Notes under the pieces: generated by a model | Told to the model about the DNA's origin: nothing | The model's database searches: none | The model's input: the letters and a program-made list of their open reading frames with translations, nothing else | Source: Gammaproteobacteria bacterium | Lineage (GTDB): Bacteria > Pseudomonadota > Gammaproteobacteria > SZUA-229 | Direction of reading: 5' to 3' | DNA: 8,039 nt | NCBI GenBank assembly: GCA_026998145.1 | Contig: JALTRC010000531.1 | Span: 1 to 8,039 of the forward strand | Translations under genes and position numbers: made by a program | Part shown: piece after piece, positions 1-5,648 of the stretch | Position numbering within the stretch: position 1 is the first letter of the stretch | Layout: the number at the start of each line of letters is the position of its first letter

Positions 1-531
1 CAGGGAATTCCATCAGGCTGGGTGAAAAAAATACGCCATAGCATGGCGGCCTTAACCCCCCGCTTTTCCGCCAATCGCATGCTGCGCCAGTATCTACAGG
101 AACATTATTTACCGCTGGCCGAAGCGGCCCGTAAACGCCGGGCCAATAAAGCCGCCAGTGCCAGAGATATTTGCCTCTGGCAGCAGCAACTGGCAGAACA
201 CTGGGATGACATTCATTTTGCCAATGTCAAACTTCAGCAACAGGATCAGCAGATTATTGTGGAGGCACAGATGTATCTGGATGATCTGGATCCCGGCATG
301 GTACAGCTGGAACTTTATGCAGACCCGATTAATGCACAATCGGCCCCTGAGCGGCATGTATTAAAACGCAGCGAAAAACTGGCCGGGGCGCTCAATGGTT
401 ACAGTTACCAGTTAAGCATTCCGGCTGATCGTCCCCTGTCTGATTACAGCCTGCGAGTTGTACCCCACCATGGGGATGCTCAAATTCCACTGGAAGCCCG
501 GCAGATTTTATGGTGGCACAATGGCAGCTAG
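1..531 (+). CDS. glgP: Alpha-glucan (glycogen) phosphorylase, C-terminal part (5' end outside window)
   Basis: Frame 1 is open from the first base, so the gene begins upstream and only about 176 C-terminal residues are seen. A GTG at 22 is internal: the reading continues upstream as QGIPSGW. The segment WVKKIRHSMAAL, then FSANRMLRQYLQEHYLPLA, matches the end of the catalytic domain of the GT35 alpha-glucan phosphorylase family (the shorter type known as TIGR02094). The family releases glucose-1-phosphate from glycogen or maltodextrin using pyridoxal phosphate; the PLP-binding and catalytic residues lie outside the window. A beta-rich tail follows, with VEAQMYLDDLDPGMVQLELY and, near the end, SDYSLRVVPHHG and IPLEARQILWW, which is characteristic of this bacterial subfamily. 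The stop overlaps the start of the downstream transporter gene by 11 bases. The family is recognised from memory of its C-terminal pattern. Confidence 0.85.
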   Translation, partial: QGIPSGWVKKIRHSMAALTPRFSANRMLRQYLQEHYLPLAEAARKRRANKAASARDICLWQQQLAEHWDDIHFANVKLQQQDQQIIVEAQMYLDDLDPGMVQLELYADPINAQSAPERHVLKRSEKLAGALNGYSYQLSIPADRPLSDYSLRVVPHHGDAQIPLEARQILWWHNGS

Positions 532-1285
532 CCGTATGGGGCTTAAGGCATTAACGGTAGGTTTGATTGCCGGCGGCGGTGGCGGCTTAATGAGCCTGGG
601 GGGCGGCACTCTGGTGATTCCCCTGCTGATGAGCTGGATGCAGCTAACACCGCTGCAAGCGCGGGGCACAGCCATTATGGTCGGTGTGTTTTCTGCCCTG
701 ACAGGCACGCTGATTTATGCCACCCATGGGCAGGTGGACTGGGAAATTGTACTGTGGGTGGCTATTCCGTCTTTTGTGATTACACCGCTGGCGGCAGCCT
801 GGTCGGAAAAGCAGGGGGCCAGTACCCTGAAAAAGGAGTTTGGCTGGATTGTGGTAACAGGCGGTTTTCTGGTGCTGTTCCGGGATCAGCTACTGGCTGA
901 ATTTGCCCTCCCTGACAGCTGGACACATGCTTATTTATTAGCCGTTGGTGTGATTGAAGGTCTGGTAGCCGGCGTTGTGGGCATTAGTGGCGGCCCCATA
1001 CTGGCGCCTTTATTTGTATTAGGACTGGGGATTCCCCAACAACTGGCTCAGGGTTGCTCCCTGGCCGCGCGTCTGCCGGCAACCTTGAGCGGCAGCTGGG
1101 AGAACTGGCGTCTGGGCAATATTTGCAGGCCGCTGGTATTGCCTCTGGCCATAGGCGCACTGATTGGCGCCTATGGGGGCAGCCATCTGGCGCTGGCATT
1201 AAAAGAGGCCCATTTACGTTATCTATTTGGGGCTTTGCTGATTGTGCTGGGGCTGTATTACATAAAAGGCAAGGCGCATCATTAA
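521..1285 (+). CDS. TauE/SafE-family membrane transporter (putative sulfite/anion exporter)
   Basis: A 254-residue, very hydrophobic protein with the internal duplication typical of the TauE/SafE (DUF81) family. The first copy of the motif is at residues about 14-36 (Gly-rich, with LGGGTLVIPLL) and the second at about 143-165 (GVVGISGGPILAPLF). Length and hydrophobic spacing fit roughly eight membrane segments. Members move sulfite, sulfoacetate or other organosulfur anions across the inner membrane, but most are uncharacterised, so the substrate here is unknown. The ATG at 521 is chosen because it overlaps the end of the phosphorylase gene and the motif begins soon after. The in-frame ATG at 458 would put 21 poorly hydrophobic residues entirely over the phosphorylase reading frame; ATG 536 is another possibility. 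There is only a weak ribosome binding site (GGTGG), consistent with translational coupling. An oddity is the run of five glycines (residues 18-22) where relatives usually have a mixed small/hydrophobic stretch. Confidence 0.85.
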   Translation: MAASRMGLKALTVGLIAGGGGGLMSLGGGTLVIPLLMSWMQLTPLQARGTAIMVGVFSALTGTLIYATHGQVDWEIVLWVAIPSFVITPLAAAWSEKQGASTLKKEFGWIVVTGGFLVLFRDQLLAEFALPDSWTHAYLLAVGVIEGLVAGVVGISGGPILAPLFVLGLGIPQQLAQGCSLAARLPATLSGSWENWRLGNICRPLVLPLAIGALIGAYGGSHLALALKEAHLRYLFGALLIVLGLYYIKGKAHH

Positions 1286-1354
1286 ATAAGCTGAACTTAA
1301 TCTGCATCAGTATGGGCAAGTCAATGTAGCGGGATAATAAAGTCGTGATACTAA

Positions 1355-1360
1355 AAGGAG
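1355..1360 (+). promoter_or_regulatory. Strong ribosome binding site for the AhpD-like gene
   Basis: AAGGAG lies six bases before the ATG at 1367 and is extended by a purine-rich AGAGA. It is the clearest Shine-Dalgarno sequence at the head of the pyruvate dehydrogenase block. Together with the preceding 81-base gap it suggests that this gene is the first of the operon. Confidence 0.8.
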
Positions 1361-1366
1361 AGAGAC

Positions 1367-1714
1367 ATGAGTAATATGAAACAGCGTTTAAGCGAAATTC
1401 AGCAACTCACAAAACGCCTGAAGTCGGAATACCCCAATGAAACCGATGCCTTTTTAGGTTTTCTGCAAAAAGCCGAGGCAGGTGAAGCCCTTTCCCTGCA
1501 TGTTAAGGAATTAATCAATGTGGGCCTGGCCGTGGCCGCCCAGTGTGAATGGTGTATCGCCTTTCATGTTGAGCAGGCCATTGCTGCCGGTGCCAGCCGC
1601 CAGGAAATAATCGAAGCCGGGTTTATGGCGGTGATTATGCACGGTGGCCCGGCCTATATGTATATGACGCCTTTGTATGACGCCCTTGATGAATGGCTGC
1701 CTGAGGAAAGCTAA
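1367..1714 (+). CDS. AhpD-like carboxymuconolactone decarboxylase family protein
   Basis: A small 115-residue all-helical protein of the carboxymuconolactone decarboxylase/AhpD fold. The core VKELINVGLAVAAQCEWC, followed by IAFH, gives the AhpD-type active-site set: Glu48, Cys60 and Cys63 (CEWC), and His67. This is the Exx...CxxCxxxH pattern of the thiol-active branch, not of true gamma-carboxymuconolactone decarboxylases, which lack the Cys pair. In mycobacteria AhpD is a peroxidase adaptor reduced by lipoylated E2 and dihydrolipoamide dehydrogenase. Here the gene directly precedes an E1/E2 operon: its TAA shares a base with the ATG of the E1-alpha gene (TAATG), so the two are translationally coupled. 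From this I infer that the protein exchanges electrons with the E2 lipoyl group or protects the complex from oxidants. A general disulfide/peroxide role unrelated to E2 remains possible. The ATG start is supported by a strong Shine-Dalgarno sequence. Confidence 0.9.
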   Translation: MSNMKQRLSEIQQLTKRLKSEYPNETDAFLGFLQKAEAGEALSLHVKELINVGLAVAAQCEWCIAFHVEQAIAAGASRQEIIEAGFMAVIMHGGPAYMYMTPLYDALDEWLPEES

Positions 1715-2769
1715 TGGACCGGGAAACCCAACTCAAACTGCTCAAAGATATGCTGCTGGCCCGCGCCTTTGAAGAGCGGGCCGCCGAAGAATACACAAAG
1801 GGCAATATTGCCGGCTTTCTGCATCTGTATCCGGGTGAGGAAGCGGTGGCGGTGGGCGTGCTAAATGCCGCCGGCCCGTCTGACTATGTGGTATCCACCT
1901 ACCGGGAGCATGTACATGCCATGCTGCGGGGTATTAGCCCGGATCAGGTGATGGCCGAACTGTTTGGTAAAAAAGACGGTTGCAGCCACGGCATGGGCGG
2001 CAGTATGCATCTGTTTGACCGGCAAAAGCGCTTTATGGGCGGTTACGGCATAGTTGGGGAAACTTTTCCGGTGGCCACTGGCATTGCCTACTCCATTGCC
2101 ATGAAGCAGCAGCCTGAAGCGGTTATCTGTTTCTTTGGGGATGGTGCGGTAAACCAGGGCACCTTCCATGAGTCCCTGAATATGGCAGCCCTCTGGGGCC
2201 TGCCTGTGTTATTTGTATGCGAAAACAATCACTACCAGATTGGCACCGAAATCCATCGCCATTCAGCCGTGGCCGAAGTTTACAAACGGGCCTGCGGCTA
2301 CAGAATCCCCGCCCGCCGCATCGATGGCATGAATGTACTGGAAGTATATGAAGCCACCGGCCAGGCATTACAGCAGATTTACGCGGGCACCGGCCCCCAG
2401 CTGCTGGAATTTGAAACCTACCGTTTTCGTGGCCACTCCATGGCCGATCCGGGCAGTTACCGGCCCAAAGTGGAAGTGGAAGCCTTTAAGGACCAGGAAG
2501 ATCCTGTCGCCATTGCCATCAGGGAAACCCTGCCCTGCTACCCCAGTGCAGACGAAATTAGCGCCGCCGGCCCGGATGTGATTAATAAGCTGTGCAGCCA
2601 GATGGACAACTTAGGACATCTGGATAACCGGCAACTGGAAGCCTTACGCAGCGAGGTTGCGCAGATTGTCGATGATGCGGTGGCCTTTGCGCTGGCCAGC
2701 CCGGAGCCTACCCTGGAAGATGCCCAGGCTTATCTGGACTGCAACCGCCAACAGGAGGTACTGATCTGA
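1714..2769 (+). CDS. pdhA: Pyruvate dehydrogenase-type E1 component, alpha subunit
   Basis: A 351-residue thiamine-diphosphate enzyme subunit. With E1-beta it forms the alpha2-beta2 E1 that decarboxylates a 2-oxo acid (most likely pyruvate) and passes the acyl group to the lipoyl arm of E2. The ThDP/Mg motif runs from GDG at residues 142-144 to NN at 171-172. GCSHGMGGSMH (89-99) and the phosphorylation-loop-like RFRGHSMADPGSYR (237-250) are standard E1-alpha features. STYREHVHAMLRG (61-73) and AALWGLPVLFVCENN resemble the cyanobacterial/plastid PDH E1-alpha. Acetoin dehydrogenase AcoA is the main alternative, but no acetoin genes are nearby. An oddity is a stretch at about 274-297 (from PCYPSADE on) that seems longer than usual between the DPVA helix and the C-terminal helix. 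A Shine-Dalgarno TGAGGA lies six bases before the ATG. The stop overlaps the E1-beta start by one base (TGATG). Confidence 0.92.
   Translation: MDRETQLKLLKDMLLARAFEERAAEEYTKGNIAGFLHLYPGEEAVAVGVLNAAGPSDYVVSTYREHVHAMLRGISPDQVMAELFGKKDGCSHGMGGSMHLFDRQKRFMGGYGIVGETFPVATGIAYSIAMKQQPEAVICFFGDGAVNQGTFHESLNMAALWGLPVLFVCENNHYQIGTEIHRHSAVAEVYKRACGYRIPARRIDGMNVLEVYEATGQALQQIYAGTGPQLLEFETYRFRGHSMADPGSYRPKVEVEAFKDQEDPVAIAIRETLPCYPSADEISAAGPDVINKLCSQMDNLGHLDNRQLEALRSEVAQIVDDAVAFALASPEPTLEDAQAYLDCNRQQEVLI
2753..2758 (+). promoter_or_regulatory. Ribosome binding site for E1-beta inside the end of E1-alpha
   Basis: A full AGGAGG sits inside the last codons of the E1-alpha gene, ten bases before the ATG at 2769. 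It supports that start and suggests E1-beta is translated efficiently, as expected for subunits made in equal amounts. Confidence 0.75.
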
Positions 2770-3761
2770 TGGCTGAGGAAATGTTTTACTGGCAGGCCCT
2801 GAATCGCGCCCTGTATCAGCAGATGGAAGCGGATGATTCGGTGTTTTTGCTGGGCGAGGATGTGGGACTTTACGGAGGCAGCTACCGGGTGAGTGAAGGC
2901 CTGTACGCCCGCTTTGGTGAATGGCGGGTGCGGGACACGCCGATCTCCGAAGGCAGTTTTACCGGCCTGGGCGTGGGCGCGGCGCTTCTGGGCAGCCGTC
3001 CGGTGGTGGAAATTATGACCATTAATTTTGCCCTGCTGGCCCTGGATGCCATTATTAATATGGCCACCAAAATTCCCTTTATGTCCGGCGGGCAGTTTCC
3101 CATGCCGCTGGTTGTACGCACTCCGGGCGGCGTGGCAAAACAGCTGGCGGCCCAGCACTCCCAGCGCCTTGAACAAACCCTGATGAATGTACCCGGCCTG
3201 CGCATTGCCGTGCCTGCCACCCCACAGGATGCCTGGTGGCAGCTAAATCAGGCGATTCGCAGTGATGAGCCGATTATTGTGCTGGAACATGAGCTACTGT
3301 ATTTCAGCAAGGGCGAGGTGGATACCCAGGTCGAAGCACCCCCCATGCACCGGGCCAGAGTACATCGTCAGGGCGCAGATTTAACCATTGTGACCTATTC
3401 AAGAATGCTACAGGTTTCATTGCAGGCCGCCGAACAGCTATCGGCTCAGGGCATAGAAGCCACGGTTATTGACCTGCGCAGCCTGCGTCCCATCGATTGG
3501 GACAGCTGCGTGCAATCCATTGAACAGACTCACCGCTTACTGGTAGTGGAAGAAGACAGCAGCTTTGCCGGTGCCGGCGCTGAAATTATCGCAGGCCTGA
3601 GCGAGCGCTGTTTTTATCTGCTGGACGAGCCACCTAAGCGGCTGGCTGCCCGGGAGCTGCCCATTGCCTATAACGGCACACTGGAAGCGATGAGTATTCC
3701 CCGCCCGGCAGATATTGTCGCTGCCGCAACTGACCTGTGCCAGACAAAGGATGCAATATGA
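2769..3761 (+). CDS. pdhB: Pyruvate dehydrogenase-type E1 component, beta subunit
   Basis: A 330-residue partner of E1-alpha, close to the usual length. The N-terminal pyrimidine-binding domain has VFLLGEDVGLYGGSY (25-39) and RDTPISEGSFTGLGVGAA (55-72). Glu61 in ISEGSF is the conserved Glu that activates the thiamine aminopyrimidine. PGGVAKQLAAQHSQRLE (about 119-135) is the conserved loop before the C-terminal transketolase domain (VTYSRMLQ, then VIDLRSLRPIDWDS). That domain binds the E2 peripheral-subunit-binding domain. The combination GEDVG-YGGSY and HSQRLE is closer to cyanobacterial/plastid PDH E1-beta than to branched-chain enzymes; this is judged from remembered family patterns, not from an alignment. 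The gene shares one base with the upstream stop and four (ATGA) with the E2 start, so the three genes are coupled and probably expressed in fixed ratio. Confidence 0.93.
   Translation: MAEEMFYWQALNRALYQQMEADDSVFLLGEDVGLYGGSYRVSEGLYARFGEWRVRDTPISEGSFTGLGVGAALLGSRPVVEIMTINFALLALDAIINMATKIPFMSGGQFPMPLVVRTPGGVAKQLAAQHSQRLEQTLMNVPGLRIAVPATPQDAWWQLNQAIRSDEPIIVLEHELLYFSKGEVDTQVEAPPMHRARVHRQGADLTIVTYSRMLQVSLQAAEQLSAQGIEATVIDLRSLRPIDWDSCVQSIEQTHRLLVVEEDSSFAGAGAEIIAGLSERCFYLLDEPPKRLAARELPIAYNGTLEAMSIPRPADIVAAATDLCQTKDAI
3747..3751 (+). promoter_or_regulatory. Ribosome binding site that decides the E2 start
   Basis: AAGGA lies six bases before the ATG at 3758. This favours 3758 over the in-frame GTG at 3737, which would add seven residues ahead of the lipoyl domain and has no comparable site. 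The chosen start gives a lipoyl domain beginning MKQPITMPALSDTM, as in relatives. Confidence 0.7.
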
Positions 3762-4915
3762 AACAGCCCATTACCATGCCTGCCCTGTCCGATACCATGG
3801 AAACCGGCCATTTACATCAATGGCTAAAACAGCCCGGCGATGCCATTAAAAAAGGCCAGGCCATTGCCGAAGTGGAATCGGATAAAGCGGTGATGGAAAT
3901 TGAGGCTTTTGCCGATGGTTATTTACAGGGGCCGCTGGCCGCAACGGATGCGGATTATAAAATTGGTGAGACCATTGCCTGGCTGTCAGATACGGCAACT
4001 GATACGGAAAATAATGAAGCGATTCCACCGGCAAGTGAGCCTCAAACGGCCCGGCCGCAAACAGCGCCATCAACTGAAACAAAAACGGCAGAAGCTGCCC
4101 CCCTGCTGCCAACCGTGAACGCGGCCGCCGCCAGTCAGCATAAATCCTCCCCCTATGCCCGGGGGCTGGCAAGGGATCTGGGAATATCCCTGGAACATAT
4201 TGCCCCATCTGCCGATGGCATTATCCATGGCAAACAGGTACTGGCCGCTGCACTGGCGCCGCCACAGCCGGATCTTAAAGCCGGCCCGCCCTATCGCTAC
4301 AAGCTATTAACCCCCATGCACAGGGCTGTTGCCGATAATATGAGCGCCACCCTGCAAACCCCGACTTTTCGGGTCAGCAGCCTGCTGGATTTACAGCCCC
4401 TGCAGGAATATGCAAAAGCCAATGGATTTTCCCTGAGCCTGCTACTGGCCAGGGCCTGCGCTCTGGCGATTAAAAAACATCCCTTATTTAACGCCGCCTA
4501 TACGGATGCGGGGCTGGCCCTGAGAGATCGTGTGGATGTGAGCATAGCCGTGGATGTGCCCGGCGGGTTGCTCACCCCCGTATTGCGGGATATGGCGCAA
4601 AAACCCTTAGCTGATCTGTCGGCAGACTGGCAAAAACTTAAACAGAAAATTGCCCGTCGCCGTTTGCAGCCGGAAGATTATCAGGGAGCCACTTTTTACC
4701 TGTCTAATCTGGGGACGTTTCCAGCGGTTAGCCGCTTTGATGCCATAGTACCACTGGGAGCCTGCGCGATTTTAGCCCTGGGTGCTGCGCAAAAAAATCA
4801 GGCCGAGGCCACATTGAGCTGCGACCACCGAGTGGTTTATGGGGCTGAAGCGGGCCGTTTTTTCAGCACACTGCAAAACATCATCAAACAACCGGAAGGA
4901 TTAACGGATGTTTAA
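3758..4915 (+). CDS. pdhC: Dihydrolipoamide acyltransferase E2, pyruvate dehydrogenase type
   Basis: A 385-residue E2 with the usual order: one N-terminal lipoyl domain (about 1-77, lipoyl Lys43 in ESDKAVME), an Ala/Pro/Thr-rich hinge (about 78-128), a peripheral subunit-binding domain (about 131-165, SPYARGLARDLGI), and the catalytic acetyltransferase domain (about 180-385). It accepts the acyl group from E1 and transfers it to CoA. The signature is CDHRVVYGAEAG: His357 is present, but the position that is Asp in the classic DHRxxDG motif is Tyr361. As I recall, cyanobacterial and plastid PDH E2 proteins also have DHRVIYGA at this point, and RFDAIVPLGACAILALGA agrees with that group. The segment between LGAAQ and LSCDHR is short compared with typical E2 proteins, suggesting a lost beta-hairpin. 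There is no fused hydrolase and no E3 domain. The gene overlaps E1-beta by four bases. Confidence 0.92.
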   Translation: MKQPITMPALSDTMETGHLHQWLKQPGDAIKKGQAIAEVESDKAVMEIEAFADGYLQGPLAATDADYKIGETIAWLSDTATDTENNEAIPPASEPQTARPQTAPSTETKTAEAAPLLPTVNAAAASQHKSSPYARGLARDLGISLEHIAPSADGIIHGKQVLAAALAPPQPDLKAGPPYRYKLLTPMHRAVADNMSATLQTPTFRVSSLLDLQPLQEYAKANGFSLSLLLARACALAIKKHPLFNAAYTDAGLALRDRVDVSIAVDVPGGLLTPVLRDMAQKPLADLSADWQKLKQKIARRRLQPEDYQGATFYLSNLGTFPAVSRFDAIVPLGACAILALGAAQKNQAEATLSCDHRVVYGAEAGRFFSTLQNIIKQPEGLTDV

Positions 4916-4962
4916 AAGCCTTTTATTTATCATCATTCAATGACTATTTCAGGAAAATATTA

Positions 4963-5637
4963 ATGTCTTATTCAGTTTATAAAACACTTTTTCAACGATC
5001 GACTCTGTTTGCTTTATTCAGCATGGTGTTTAGCCTTTCTGCCGCAAATGCAGCCCCACCCCTTAAACCAGGGCTGTATTGCCCCGGCGTTAATATTCAA
5101 CTGATTATTGCGGAAGATTTATCCAGCAGTCTGGCCTTTGTGATGCAATCCCGGCTTGCATTATCCAAAGATAATAAAGCTGAGGCGACACGCTCACTTA
5201 TCGCCGCCGGTGTCACACTTCAGCAGGCACTTTCCAGAGGCGCCGGTGCGCGCACCGGACAGCTGATTAACAGCATTATTCTGGCCCGCGCCAATGCAGA
5301 TAATAAACAACTGCTCACCTGGTTCCCCCTGCTCCATACGGCACTGCTTGGCCTGCCCGTTGATGATGCCAGTACGGCGGCGATTCACGCGGTTGATAAT
5401 GCAGAAGAAATTTTACAGAGTGACAGTAAGGGTGACCCGATGGGCAAACTTGCAGAAGCGCAACATTTTCTTGTTTGTGATGATTTTTATTTACCTTTGC
5501 AGGATGCCATTAAAGAACAGAAACGCATATCGAAGTTGCTTGAATCACGGCAGAAAACACAAACAAAAGACTATGACAAATTGCTCAGTGCTTTACGCAC
5601 GGCAATTATTTATGTACAGAAAAATAGCCAACTATAA
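4963..5637 (+). CDS. Secreted helical protein of unknown function (weak YfdX-like look)
   Basis: I do not recognise this 224-residue protein with certainty. Residues 1-30 form a signal peptide: basic or polar start, hydrophobic stretch TLFALFSMVFSLSAANA, and an AxA-type cleavage site (ANA, then APP). The mature part is mostly amphipathic helix with Ala- and Leu-rich repeats and only two cysteines (Cys40 and Cys172), which could form a disulfide in the periplasm. It is not a lipoprotein, since no lipobox is present. The pattern of paired helices (QSRLALSKDNKAEATRSL, then AVDNAEEIL and LPLQDAI) recalls the YfdX family of periplasmic, acid-stress-associated proteins, but this is a weak impression. 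AGGA eight bases upstream supports the ATG. The permease gene follows 11 bases after the stop, so the two are probably cotranscribed. Base composition looks more AT-rich than the pyruvate dehydrogenase genes. Confidence 0.75.
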   Translation: MSYSVYKTLFQRSTLFALFSMVFSLSAANAAPPLKPGLYCPGVNIQLIIAEDLSSSLAFVMQSRLALSKDNKAEATRSLIAAGVTLQQALSRGAGARTGQLINSIILARANADNKQLLTWFPLLHTALLGLPVDDASTAAIHAVDNAEEILQSDSKGDPMGKLAEAQHFLVCDDFYLPLQDAIKEQKRISKLLESRQKTQTKDYDKLLSALRTAIIYVQKNSQL

Positions 5638-5648
5638 ACAGTAAGAAA

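Noticed and set aside
984..1329. Frames on both strands over the 3' end of the transporter gene
   Set aside because: They conflict with the clear second TauE/SafE repeat and have Cys/Arg/Pro-rich translations typical of shadow frames.
1333..1338. GATAAT as a possible -10 promoter element before the AhpD-like gene
   Set aside because: It is one base from TATAAT, but no convincing -35 lies at the right distance and there is no extended -10 TG. It is plausible as the operon promoter but not supportable alone.
1367..1714. True 4-carboxymuconolactone decarboxylase of aromatic degradation
   Set aside because: The CxxC redox pair fits the AhpD branch and no aromatic catabolic genes are nearby.
2730..3220. 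Overlapping minus-strand open frames of 112-148 residues opposite E1-beta
   Set aside because: They lie wholly across a well-supported E1-beta gene, have no recognisable domain, and arise from the codon bias of the sense strand.
3846..4208. Minus-strand frame of 120 residues opposite the E2 lipoyl and hinge region
   Set aside because: It is Pro/Leu/Arg-rich low-complexity translation of the Ala/Pro/Thr hinge on the other strand, with no ribosome binding site or family resemblance.
1714..4915. Acetoin dehydrogenase (AcoABC) or branched-chain 2-oxoacid dehydrogenase
   Set aside because: No E2-fused alpha/beta hydrolase, acetoin genes or branched-chain context is present. The E1 and E2 motifs resemble pyruvate dehydrogenase more, although substrate choice is not proven by sequence.
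4914..4926. AAAAGCCTTTT as an intrinsic terminator after the E2 gene
   Set aside because: The stem is only five A/T-rich pairs with a one-base loop and is followed by just a few T residues, so it is too weak.
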